Shown one piece after another: positions 17,446 through 25,282 of a stretch of DNA of 64,000 nt. The notes beneath the pieces are model-generated. The model did no database searches. It was given only the letters and a program-made list of their open reading frames with translations, and was not told where the DNA came from. Origin of the DNA: Salinicoccus sp. YB14-2 (GTDB lineage: Bacteria > Bacillota > Bacilli > Staphylococcales > Salinicoccaceae); the NCBI RefSeq assembly GCF_001265075.1, contig NZ_LFKO01000001.1:1100060-1164059 (forward strand), in the 5' to 3' direction. Numbering within the stretch: the stretch's first letter is position 1; every line of letters starts with the position of its first letter. A program made the position numbers and the translations under genes.

Positions 17446-18206
17446 TTAAAAAACGTATTATTCCCTGCCTGGATGTCAAAGACGGACGCGTGGTCAAAGG
17501 TGTAAACTTTGTCGGTCTGAGAGATGTCGGCAGCCCTGTAGAACTTGCCAAGCGATATAATGAAGAAAATGCAGATGAACTGGTGTTCCTTGATATATCC
17601 AAAACACAGGACGGACATGACCTGATGCTCGATGTCATTCGTGAGACAGCTAAAGCGCTTTTTATCCCGCTGACGATTGGCGGCGGCATCAGAAGTGTGG
17701 ATGATATCAGACAGCTTTTGAATGCGGGTGCAGACAAAATCAGTATTAACTCTTCTGCGATTAAAAACCCTGGTCTGATCCGGGAAGCATCAGATACTTT
17801 CGGCAGCCAGTGCGTTTGTGTAGCGATCGATGTTAAATATGACAGTGAACGGGAAGATTACTACGTTTATACACACGGCGGCAGTAAAAATACCGATATT
17901 AAAGCGTTTGACTGGGTAAAAAAGGCTGCTCAACTGGGTGCCGGAGAACTGCTGATTACAAGTATGGACCATGATGGTGTCAAGGGAGGGTTCGACATCG
18001 ATTTCTTAAAAGAAGCGGTAAAGCTTGTCAACATACCGATTATTGCGAGCGGCGGTGCAGGTAATATAGAGCATTTCGTGGAACTTTTCGACGAAACAGA
18101 TATTTCGGCCGGCCTTGCAGCATCGATATTTCATAATCAGAATGTAGATATTAAAGAATTGAAAGAAACATTGGATCAACGCGGATTTGAGGTGAGACTT
18201 CCATGA
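17442..18206 (+). CDS. hisF: Imidazole glycerol phosphate synthase cyclase subunit
   Basis: 254 residues, a TIM barrel paralogue of HisA. It uses ammonia from HisH to form imidazole-glycerol phosphate and AICAR. IPCLDVKDGRVVKG holds the catalytic aspartate; TIGGGIRSVDD and IASGGAGNIEH bind the two phosphates, and TSMDHDGVKGGFD holds the second aspartate. Overlaps hisA and hisI by 4 bases each. Confidence 0.96.
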   Translation: MIKKRIIPCLDVKDGRVVKGVNFVGLRDVGSPVELAKRYNEENADELVFLDISKTQDGHDLMLDVIRETAKALFIPLTIGGGIRSVDDIRQLLNAGADKISINSSAIKNPGLIREASDTFGSQCVCVAIDVKYDSEREDYYVYTHGGSKNTDIKAFDWVKKAAQLGAGELLITSMDHDGVKGGFDIDFLKEAVKLVNIPIIASGGAGNIEHFVELFDETDISAGLAASIFHNQNVDIKELKETLDQRGFEVRLP

Positions 18207-18826
18207 GACCTGATTTTAATAAAGGCAACGGTCTTCTTTCGGTGGTATTGCAGGACTGGCACACTAAGCAGGTATTAATGAACGGTTTCATGAACGAAGA
18301 AGCCTATCAGAAAACTATTGATGAGAATGTCGTATGGTTCTACTCAAGAAGTAAAGAACGTCTATGGAAAAAAGGTGAATCAAGCGGGCATATCCAGGTG
18401 GTAAAAAAGATTGCTCTCGACTGCGACCAGGATGCACTGCTGATCCAGGTGGAACCGCACGGCCCGACGTGTCACCTGGGTACACAAAGCTGCTTCGGCA
18501 ATGACTACTTCAGTCTGCAGAGCCTTGAAAAGATCGTTAAAAATAAAATTCAAAATCCGGAAGAAGGATCATATACCAAATATCTGACGGATGAAGGTCT
18601 GGATAAAATACTCAAAAAATGCGGAGAAGAAATGACGGAGATTGTCATCGCCGCAAAAAATGAAGACAAAAAAGAAGTCATTGATGAGACGAGCGACCTG
18701 TTCTATCACCTGCTTGTATTGCTTCAGGAACAGAATGTCTCTTTAAAAGAAGTTGAGAAAAACCTGGAAGAGCGCCACGGTGAAACATTGTCGTATAAAG
18801 TACGTGAAGATATAGAAGAATGGTAA
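18203..18826 (+). CDS. hisI: Phosphoribosyl-AMP cyclohydrolase / PR-ATP pyrophosphatase
   Basis: 207 residues, a fused HisI-HisE enzyme for steps two and three of histidine synthesis. The N-terminal HisI domain carries VWFYSRSKERLWKKGESSGH, and the zinc cysteines lie in DCDQDAL and GPTCHLGTQSCF. The C-terminal HisE domain (about 115-207) has KKCGEEMTEIVIAAK and ETSDLFYHLLVLL. It is the last gene of the operon and is followed by a terminator. Confidence 0.95.
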   Translation: MRPDFNKGNGLLSVVLQDWHTKQVLMNGFMNEEAYQKTIDENVVWFYSRSKERLWKKGESSGHIQVVKKIALDCDQDALLIQVEPHGPTCHLGTQSCFGNDYFSLQSLEKIVKNKIQNPEEGSYTKYLTDEGLDKILKKCGEEMTEIVIAAKNEDKKEVIDETSDLFYHLLVLLQEQNVSLKEVEKNLEERHGETLSYKVREDIEEW

Positions 18827-18838
18827 TGGTAAAAAAAT

Positions 18839-18870
18839 AAGCATCCGGCAATTTCTGCCCGATGCTTTTC
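18839..18870 (+). terminator. Terminator of the his operon
   Basis: AAGCATC (18839-18845) pairs with GATGCTT (18861-18867), with an inner GGCA / TGCC pair, followed by TTCTTA. It also sits at the 3' end of the convergent AgcS gene. Confidence 0.75.
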
Positions 18871-18882
18871 TTATGAACGATT

Positions 18883-20235
18883 TTAACCGATGCCCTGTTC
18901 TTTCTCCCTCTTTCTAATATCTAAGAACACTTTAGTTTCAGCAACTACAACACCGGATAGTAACACGAGTCCGATCAGGTTTGGAACAGCCATAAGAGCA
19001 TTAAAGATATCTCCAAGGTTCCATACTGTAGAAAGTGACATTGTAGCACCTGGAATGATTGCAAGAACGAAGATTACTCTGTATACCATTGTAAATTTCG
19101 AACCGACCAGGTAAGTGAAACATTTTTCACCAAAATAGCCCCAGCCAAGGATTGTTGAGAATATAAATACGAGCAATGTTATAGCTACAACGTAATCACC
19201 GATGCCTGGCAGGAAGGCTTCAAATGACTGTGCAGTCAAAGCTGCACCATCAGTGCCTGAAGCGTACATATCTGCCATTACTAATGTGATACCAGTAATC
19301 GAACAAACGACGATTGTATCGATGAAAACCTGCGTCATTGAAATCAGAGCCTGACGTGCAGGTACATCCGTTTTTGCTGCCGCTGCAGCAATACCGCCTG
19401 TACCAAGACCGGCTTCATTGGAGAACAATCCTCGGGCGACACCCATACGAATTACAGTACCAAGCGCACCACCGGCAACAGCATTACCAGTAAATGCATC
19501 GGTAAAGATTAAGCCTAACGCTGCCGGCACCTGATCAATTTGTAAGATCATTATCACAATACCAGCTATAAGATAGAACACAATCATGAATGGTACGAGT
19601 ATCCCTGCAGTTCTACCGATACTCTTAACACCACCCAATAACACTGAACCGACTAAGACAGCCATTATTACACCTGTAATCCACGTCGGGACATTAAATA
19701 CGTCAAGTGCAACATCGGAAGCTGCGTTGGCCTGGATCATGTTTCCAATGCCAAAGATTGCTGCGAAGACAGCGAAAAATGCGAATAATACGCCCAGCCA
19801 CTTTTGACCAAGGCCGTGTTCCAAATAATACATCGGTCCGCCGGACATTTCCCCTTTTGAGTTTTTCTGACGATACTTGACCCCTAATATACCTTCGGAA
19901 TACTTGGTCGCCATACCGACAAGTGCTGTCATCCACATCCAGAACACTGCACCGGGTCCACCGAGTACAACAGCCGTTGCTACACCAACGACGTTTCCGG
20001 TACCGACAGTCGCTGCGAGCGCTGTCATAACTGCCTGGAAGTGTGAAATATCCCCTTCACTTTTGGCATCCTCTCTCTTAAATAACATCTTCAATGAATA
20101 TGGCAGCATGCGGAATGAGAAAAACGAAATTCTAATCGTTAGGAATATCCCTGTACCTACCAAAAAGATAATCAGCGGCCGTCCCCAAACAAAACCACTG
20201 AGCCAAGCAAGAAAATCTGCTATTGATTCACCCAT
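18883..20235 (-). CDS. Alanine/glycine:cation symporter (AgcS family)
   Basis: 450 residues with about eleven membrane segments. It matches sodium:alanine symporters: GGPGAVFWMWMTALVGMATKY and NEAGLGTGGIAAAAAKTD are characteristic. The family takes up alanine or glycine with sodium or protons. GGGGAGG precedes the ATG. Monocistronic, between the his terminator and the regulatory region of the catechol operon. Confidence 0.9.
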   Translation of the reverse strand: MGESIADFLAWLSGFVWGRPLIIFLVGTGIFLTIRISFFSFRMLPYSLKMLFKREDAKSEGDISHFQAVMTALAATVGTGNVVGVATAVVLGGPGAVFWMWMTALVGMATKYSEGILGVKYRQKNSKGEMSGGPMYYLEHGLGQKWLGVLFAFFAVFAAIFGIGNMIQANAASDVALDVFNVPTWITGVIMAVLVGSVLLGGVKSIGRTAGILVPFMIVFYLIAGIVIMILQIDQVPAALGLIFTDAFTGNAVAGGALGTVIRMGVARGLFSNEAGLGTGGIAAAAAKTDVPARQALISMTQVFIDTIVVCSITGITLVMADMYASGTDGAALTAQSFEAFLPGIGDYVVAITLLVFIFSTILGWGYFGEKCFTYLVGSKFTMVYRVIFVLAIIPGATMSLSTVWNLGDIFNALMAVPNLIGLVLLSGVVVAETKVFLDIRKREKEQGIG

Positions 20236-20507
20236 TATAAAATCCTCCCCTTAATATGTATTCTTCACAAAGGTATACGAATTCTCAAATAATGTCAATA
20301 TTGTGAATAAGATAATAAATACTTTAAAAGTGTATTTATTATATATGGTGTAATTAAATTACGTATAGTATGCTGTTTACATTTTTCACGGGTTGGTTAA
20401 ACACTGTATGCAACTACATTCTCTTAAAAGTGATGTTTAAAAGTTTCATTTTCGAGATACACGGAGTAATGTTGTATTTTTCTAATTTAAAATTTTCAAA
20501 ATATTTA

Positions 20508-20536
20508 TTGACAACGCTTTCACTTATTAATATAAT
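20508..20536 (+). promoter_or_regulatory. Consensus sigma-A promoter of the catechol operon
   Basis: TTGACA at 20508-20513 and TATAAT at 20531-20536 with exactly 17 bp between them. Transcription should start near 20543, leaving a leader of about 50 bases. A promoter this strong implies that repression keeps the operon off when it is not needed. Confidence 0.85.
20509..20522. promoter_or_regulatory. Catabolite-response element (CcpA site)
   Basis: TGACAACGCTTTCA fits the CRE consensus TGWAANCGNTNWCA at every defined position except one (C for A at position 4). It overlaps the -35 box, where bound CcpA would repress, so the operon is probably off when preferred sugars are available. Confidence 0.7.
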
Positions 20537-20563
20537 GAAATTGCGTTCGAATATCATATGTAA

Positions 20564-20578
20564 GTACGTTTATCGTAC
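20564..20578. promoter_or_regulatory. Putative operator for the IclR/PcaR-like regulator
   Basis: GTACG-TTTAT-CGTAC is an inverted repeat about 20 bases after the predicted start of transcription. Its right arm lies in ATCGTAC (20572-20578), the same word that makes up the palindrome ATCGTACGAT at 30993-31002 before the IclR-type gene. The shared element suggests one regulator acts at both places. Confidence 0.5.
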
Positions 20579-20594
20579 AGATGGAGGTGTAAGA

Positions 20595-21713
20595 ATGGAT
20601 AATGTATTTATTGACAGCGTGGACACTTACGTTTGTGATCTGCCTGTAAAAAGACCGCACCAGCTTTCGATGACTACCATTACGACGCAGGCGATTGTAA
20701 TCACGATCATTAAAGATAAATCCGGAAGAACCGGTGTTTCTGAAGTAGCAACCATCGGCGGTGCCTCATACGGTGACAGTACTGTAGAAGCCATAAAAGC
20801 CAACATAGATAAATACATAAGTCCGCATCTGTTAGAGCAGAATCCGATGCATTTTAACAGAATCATGACAACGGTTTCCAAGTACGTCAGAGGAAACTAT
20901 TTTGCGAAAGCAGCCATAGAAACTGCTTTGATAGATTTAGCTGCAAAGCAAAGAGAAATCCCTGCCTATGAACTATTCGGCGGAAAAATTCATGATTCAT
21001 TACCCCTCGCATGGACATTGGCAAGTGGTGATACAACTAAAGATATAGAAGAAGCACAGGAAATGTTGCATGCAAGAAGACATAATATTTTCAAACTGAA
21101 AATTGGTCACGGCGACCCTGAAGCCAACGTCAATCATGTTGGAGAAATCATTAAAGCTGTCGGTGATCAGTCCAGAATAACTGTGGATATCAACCAGGCA
21201 TGGGATGAGTACACTGCATCCAAGCAAATCAGAGCTTTGGAAGAAATGGGTGTATCCATGATAGAACAGCCGCTTTCGACATGGAACTATGAAGGTATGA
21301 AGCGATTGACCGAGAAATTTGATGTGTCAATACTGGCAGATGAATCAACGACATCTCTGCATGATACATACCGCATCATCAAAGAGAGAGCCGGAGATGC
21401 AGTTGCACTTAAACCGGCAAAGCACGGTGGTATTCTGGAAACGAAAAAGATTGCAGGTATTGCTGAAGCTGCAGGCTTCGGAATATACGGAGGGACGATG
21501 ATTGAGTCGACTGTAGGTAATGCAATCGCAGCGAGTGTTTATTCAACGATATCTGAATTTAAATTCGGAACGGAAATATTCGGTCCGCTGCTCTACCAGG
21601 ATAAATTGACTCTCGAAGATATCAAAGTTGAGGATTTCGAGATAAAAATTCCGGATGACATCGGTTTTGGAAGCACTTTGGATTATGACAAACTTAAGCA
21701 TTATAAGAGATAG
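20595..21713 (+). CDS. catB: Muconate cycloisomerase
   Basis: 372 residues, enolase superfamily. It converts cis,cis-muconate to muconolactone, the second step of catechol ortho-cleavage. The active-site residues fall at the positions I know from the Pseudomonas enzyme: K167-L-K169, metal ligands D198 (VDINQAW), E224 (IEQPL) and D249 (ADES), and K273 (LKPAKHGG). The start is the ATG at 20595 with GGAGGTG upstream. A dipeptide epimerase or chloromuconate enzyme is an alternative from sequence, but catA next door makes muconate the likely substrate. Confidence 0.9.
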   Translation: MDNVFIDSVDTYVCDLPVKRPHQLSMTTITTQAIVITIIKDKSGRTGVSEVATIGGASYGDSTVEAIKANIDKYISPHLLEQNPMHFNRIMTTVSKYVRGNYFAKAAIETALIDLAAKQREIPAYELFGGKIHDSLPLAWTLASGDTTKDIEEAQEMLHARRHNIFKLKIGHGDPEANVNHVGEIIKAVGDQSRITVDINQAWDEYTASKQIRALEEMGVSMIEQPLSTWNYEGMKRLTEKFDVSILADESTTSLHDTYRIIKERAGDAVALKPAKHGGILETKKIAGIAEAAGFGIYGGTMIESTVGNAIAASVYSTISEFKFGTEIFGPLLYQDKLTLEDIKVEDFEIKIPDDIGFGSTLDYDKLKHYKR

Positions 21714-21770
21714 GCAGACCGTCAGACGGTTGTTATATAAATAATAAAAATTTTAATAGGAGTGTTGATT

Positions 21771-22565
21771 ATGACAGTAAACAATCAGTTGCCAACGACT
21801 AAAAACGAACGTGTTGAAGAGGTATTTGATATATTCATCAAACATATGCAGGACTTTTTCGATGAAGCGAAACTGAATCACGAGGAATATACGAACTTTG
21901 TAAACTGGGCAGACCGATTAGGTAAATCCGGGGAACTTCCATTATATGCAGACGTATTCCTGGAAACTCATGTATTACAGTCAATGTATACTGTATTACC
22001 AGGCACCCAGCCTTCACTGCTTGGACCATACTATGTTGAAAATGCACCATTTGTTGAAGCGGACAGTGAGGGTGTTGTTGAACTGCCACAGCGTGAAGAT
22101 GAAGAAGGTGATGTATTCTACTTCAGCGGCACAGTTAAAAACGTAGATGGCGAAGTACTTAAAAATGCAGAAGTTGATTTCTGGCAGAATGATGGCTCAG
22201 CGAAATACTCAAACTTCGACTCGGACGCGCCTGATTTTAATCTGCGCGGACGTTTCTTAACGGATGAAGAAGGTAAGTTCACAGTGAAAACGTTCCTGCC
22301 CCTGCCGTACTCAATTCCGGATCAGGGACCGACGGGCGAATTTCTGGGCTATATGGATCAACATCCAATGCGACCGGCCCATCTGCACATCATGTTCAAA
22401 GCGGAAGGTCATGAAACGCTGATCACTCAAGTATTCTTTGAAGGTGATGAATGGATGGAGACTGACGTTGCACAAGGTGTGCGTGAGGAACTTATTACAG
22501 ACCCTGTAGACAAAGGTGATTACAAAGAATCACACTTGGAATTCGTACTTCGCAAAGATAGCTAG
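21771..22565 (+). CDS. catA: Catechol 1,2-dioxygenase (intradiol)
   Basis: 264 residues. An intradiol dioxygenase that opens catechol to cis,cis-muconate using non-heme ferric iron. The four iron ligands can be placed: Y146 (AKYSNFD), Y180 (LPLPYSIPDQGP), H204 and H206 (RPAHLH). A helical N-terminal dimerisation region precedes the catalytic barrel. The ATG at 21771 has TAGGAGTG upstream; an in-phase GTG at 21762 overlaps that site. Hydroxyquinol dioxygenase is the main alternative, less likely beside catB. Confidence 0.9.
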   Translation: MTVNNQLPTTKNERVEEVFDIFIKHMQDFFDEAKLNHEEYTNFVNWADRLGKSGELPLYADVFLETHVLQSMYTVLPGTQPSLLGPYYVENAPFVEADSEGVVELPQREDEEGDVFYFSGTVKNVDGEVLKNAEVDFWQNDGSAKYSNFDSDAPDFNLRGRFLTDEEGKFTVKTFLPLPYSIPDQGPTGEFLGYMDQHPMRPAHLHIMFKAEGHETLITQVFFEGDEWMETDVAQGVREELITDPVDKGDYKESHLEFVLRKDS

Positions 22566-22578
22566 TAGAAAAAAATCA

Positions 22579-22600
22579 GGGCATGGAGACATGCCCTTTT
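22579..22600 (+). terminator. Intercistronic hairpin between catA and the DUF3237 gene
   Basis: GGGCATG (22579-22585), GAGA loop, CATGCCC (22590-22596), then TTTT. It has the form of an intrinsic terminator inside the operon and no promoter is obvious after it. Partial readthrough would give more CatB and CatA than downstream enzymes. Confidence 0.7.
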
Positions 22601-22632
22601 CGTATTTATATCAATAAATGGAGGAATGAACT

Positions 22633-23100
22633 GTGAGAGAATTGCCAGAACCAAAACTGTCACTATTGGGACATATGGAATTATCGGTGGCAAAGCCGCA
22701 TCTGCCTAAGAAAACGCCAATTGGAAACCGCAGAATAATTCAGGTGACCGGCGGTAAATTCGAAGGTGAGTATTTTAACGCGAAAGTCCTTCCAGGGGGT
22801 GACGACTGGATTACGGTACGCGAAGACGGCACGATTATCCAGGACGTCCGAATCACTCTGGAAACGGATGATGAAGAAATAATTTTAATGACATACAGAG
22901 GGGTCAGAACAGGCGACCGGTCGGTTTTAAACCGTCTGGATCAGGGAGAAGAAGTGGATCCGGATGAATATTATTTCAGAACCAATCCTGTATTTGAAAC
23001 CGGCAGCGAAAAGTATCACTGGATGAATAATAGAATCTTCATCTCCAACGGAATCCGAATGCCAGAAAGTGTCAGTTATTCAATATATACAGTCGAATAG
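22633..23100 (+). CDS. DUF3237 family protein, candidate muconolactone isomerase
   Basis: 155 residues, starting at a GTG with GGAGG 8 bases upstream. Family features include GNRRIIQVTGGKFEG, VLPGGDDWI, DVRITLETDD, YFRTNPVFETG and WMNNRIFISNG, giving a mostly beta protein with no signal peptide. DUF3237 has no established function that I can state. It lies between catA and the enol-lactonase gene, where catC (muconolactone isomerase) is normally found, and no CatC-like protein of about 95 residues is seen. Isomerisation of muconolactone to the enol-lactone is therefore the simplest proposal; this is inference. Confidence 0.7.
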   Translation: MRELPEPKLSLLGHMELSVAKPHLPKKTPIGNRRIIQVTGGKFEGEYFNAKVLPGGDDWITVREDGTIIQDVRITLETDDEEIILMTYRGVRTGDRSVLNRLDQGEEVDPDEYYFRTNPVFETGSEKYHWMNNRIFISNGIRMPESVSYSIYTVE

Positions 23101-23111
23101 GCGGGGAAATT

Positions 23112-23945
23112 ATGAAACAGATCAATACAGAAAATAAACAGATGAATGTCAATATTACCACTCATCCTGAAAGTGATGTCTTATTAATTTTTATACACGG
23201 CTTAACGGGCAATTATTTACAGATGTATCATTTCCAGAATTACTTCAAAGATAAGTGTAATACGCTGAGCTATGATTTGAGCGGCCGGGGTGACAGCACG
23301 ATGCAAAACAACCCGACTGATATTCATCAGCACAGTAAAGATCTGATTGAAATCATAGATTCATTGGAACATGACAATATTGTCCTGGCAGGATATTCCA
23401 TGGGCGGCTATATTGCGGTTGATGTTGCCGGCCAGACTTCAAAAGTGAAGAAAGTCGTTTTATTGGACGGCGGCGGTGAAGCAGATGAAAACACTAACAG
23501 CCTCGTCCTGCCCTCCCTGGGAAGACTTGATAAAACATTCGATTCCAAAGATGAGTATCTGGAAATGATGAAGAAGTCTTATGGCGCGATGGGTATTGAA
23601 TGGAGTGAGGTCATGGATCAGGTGCTAGATCATGAAATTACTCGGATTGATGATAAAATTCATCATAAATCAGACTATGAGCTGACTAAACAGGATTTTG
23701 AGAGCTTTTATGAATTTCCTTTCGATGAGGCATACAACAAGCTTGAAGTTCCTGTATTCCTGATTATCTGTACTGGTCCCATAAAGGATGATACAGCGCT
23801 GTTCAGTAAAAAAGGGTACGACAGAATACTGAATACCGTTAAAGATATAAGTTCTACGGTTATAAATATCAATCACTATGAAATTGTATTTAATAAACAG
23901 AAAAAATTGAATGAACAAATAGAAGACTTTTTAGAAGAGGAGTAA
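23112..23945 (+). CDS. pcaD: Alpha/beta hydrolase, probable 3-oxoadipate enol-lactonase
   Basis: 277 residues. IHGLTG forms the oxyanion loop, S96 in GYSMGGY is the nucleophile and the histidine is probably that in NINHYEIVF near the C-terminus. Its place between the lactone-forming enzymes and the oxoadipate CoA-transferase indicates hydrolysis of 3-oxoadipate enol-lactone. The sequence is a divergent hydrolase, so the assignment rests mainly on context. RBS GGCGGGG precedes the ATG, and pcaI starts 6 bases after the stop. Confidence 0.7.
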   Translation: MKQINTENKQMNVNITTHPESDVLLIFIHGLTGNYLQMYHFQNYFKDKCNTLSYDLSGRGDSTMQNNPTDIHQHSKDLIEIIDSLEHDNIVLAGYSMGGYIAVDVAGQTSKVKKVVLLDGGGEADENTNSLVLPSLGRLDKTFDSKDEYLEMMKKSYGAMGIEWSEVMDQVLDHEITRIDDKIHHKSDYELTKQDFESFYEFPFDEAYNKLEVPVFLIICTGPIKDDTALFSKKGYDRILNTVKDISSTVININHYEIVFNKQKKLNEQIEDFLEEE

Positions 23946-23951
23946 TTTAAG

Positions 23952-24638
23952 ATGAAGTCAAAAATCACTGATTTGAAATCTGCTCTTCAACCGGTTAAAG
24001 ATGGAGATACACTGATGGTCGGCGGTTTCGGCCTTATTGGTGCGCCCCTCTCTTTAATAGATGAGTTGACGAAGCTCGAGGTTAAAGAATTGACGGTGGT
24101 AAGTAATAACGTCGGAGAAGCGGGAAAAGGACTGGGTATTCTGCTGGACCAGGGTAAGCTGAAAAAAGCGATTGGTTCATATTTTACAAGTAACAGAGAA
24201 GTGGCCAAATGGTATAATGCCGGTAAATTGGAGCTTCAACTGCTGCCGCAGGGTACTTTGGGAGAAGCAATCCGTGCAGGAGGCGCCGGCATCGGTGGTT
24301 TCTATACAAAAACAAGTGTGGGTACGGACCTTGCCAAGGGCAAAGAAACAAAAGAGATTGATGGTGAAGAATACGTGTTGGAAAAAGCATTGAAGTCTGA
24401 TGTATCCATTGTACGTGCACATAAAGCTGACAGACTTGGGAATCTTGTTTATTACAAAACAGCACGTAACTTCAACCCGATGATGGCGACTGCAGGTAAA
24501 TATGTTGTTGCAGAAGTCGATGAGATTGTGGAAGTCGGAGAACTGAACCCTGAGGAAATTGCCACTCAGCATATATATGTGGATAAACTTGTTCTGACAG
24601 AACAGATTCTGACTAAAGAAGGAGTGGTTCAGAAATGA
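23952..24638 (+). CDS. pcaI: 3-oxoadipate CoA-transferase subunit A
   Basis: 228 residues, the alpha chain of a two-subunit succinyl-CoA-dependent transferase. GDTLMVGGFGLIGAP is the N-terminal signature and GAGIGGFYT the second. With subunit B it would move CoA from succinyl-CoA to 3-oxoadipate. Acetoacetate transferases (ScoAB) are close relatives, so specificity is taken from the operon. Overlaps pcaJ by 4 bases. Confidence 0.85.
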   Translation: MKSKITDLKSALQPVKDGDTLMVGGFGLIGAPLSLIDELTKLEVKELTVVSNNVGEAGKGLGILLDQGKLKKAIGSYFTSNREVAKWYNAGKLELQLLPQGTLGEAIRAGGAGIGGFYTKTSVGTDLAKGKETKEIDGEEYVLEKALKSDVSIVRAHKADRLGNLVYYKTARNFNPMMATAGKYVVAEVDEIVEVGELNPEEIATQHIYVDKLVLTEQILTKEGVVQK

Positions 24639-25282
24639 GTATGAAAAACATGATTGCTGAACGTGCTGCTCACGCTTTAGAAGAGTATTCGGTAATCAAC
24701 CTTGGTATTGGCATCCCTACTCTCGTAACGAACTATTTAGATAAAGAGAAATTTTATCTGCATACAGAGAACGGCCTACTGGGAGTTACGTCAGTGGAGG
24801 AAGAAGACGTTGATCCGAACATTGTCAACGCAGGAAAACAGCCGGTCGGTGAAGCGACAGGTGCAAGTTATTTTCACAGTGCAGACTCATTTGCAATGAT
24901 CCGTGGTTCACACGTTGACGTGGCGATTCTCGGTGTACTCCAGGTGGATGAAAAAGGCCGGGTGGCAAACTGGGCGATTCCGGGCAAAGATATTATCGGT
25001 GTCGGCGGCGCGATGGATTTGCTTGTCGGAGCTAAAAAAGTGATTATCACAACGAATCACACTGCTAAAGACGGCTCGCCAAAATTCCTGAAGAAATGTA
25101 CATTCCCGATTACATCAACCAGACCGGTGGATATGATAATTACAGAACTTGCTGTATTTGAAAGAAAAGACGATAAATTTGAATTGATAGAATTAATGGG
25201 TGATACAACACTCGAAGAAATTGCAGAAAAAACAGAAGCGGATTATACAGTGTCAGAATTGCTGAAAGGAAGTGTGGAATAA
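24635..25282 (+). CDS. pcaJ: 3-oxoadipate CoA-transferase subunit B
   Basis: 215 residues, the beta chain carrying the catalytic glutamate, E45 in HTENGLLG. NLGIGIPTLV and GGAMDLLVGAKKVI are family motifs. Translationally coupled to pcaI at one end and touching the thiolase gene at the other. Confidence 0.87.
   Translation: MSMKNMIAERAAHALEEYSVINLGIGIPTLVTNYLDKEKFYLHTENGLLGVTSVEEEDVDPNIVNAGKQPVGEATGASYFHSADSFAMIRGSHVDVAILGVLQVDEKGRVANWAIPGKDIIGVGGAMDLLVGAKKVIITTNHTAKDGSPKFLKKCTFPITSTRPVDMIITELAVFERKDDKFELIELMGDTTLEEIAEKTEADYTVSELLKGSVE

Larger units (their letters stand above)
20236..20594. other. Regulatory region of the catechol operon
   Basis: A 359-base AT-rich gap between divergent agcS and catB. 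An open frame runs through much of it in phase with catB, but it is not coding: it contains the promoter and has no ribosome site, whereas GGAGGTG sits before the ATG at 20595. The right end holds the promoter, CRE and inverted repeat listed next. I see nothing definite in 20236-20500. Confidence 0.6.

Noticed and set aside
20370-20594. 75-codon N-terminal extension of catB
   Set aside because: It would contain the consensus promoter, and GGAGGTG sits before the ATG at 20595 where the enzyme family begins.
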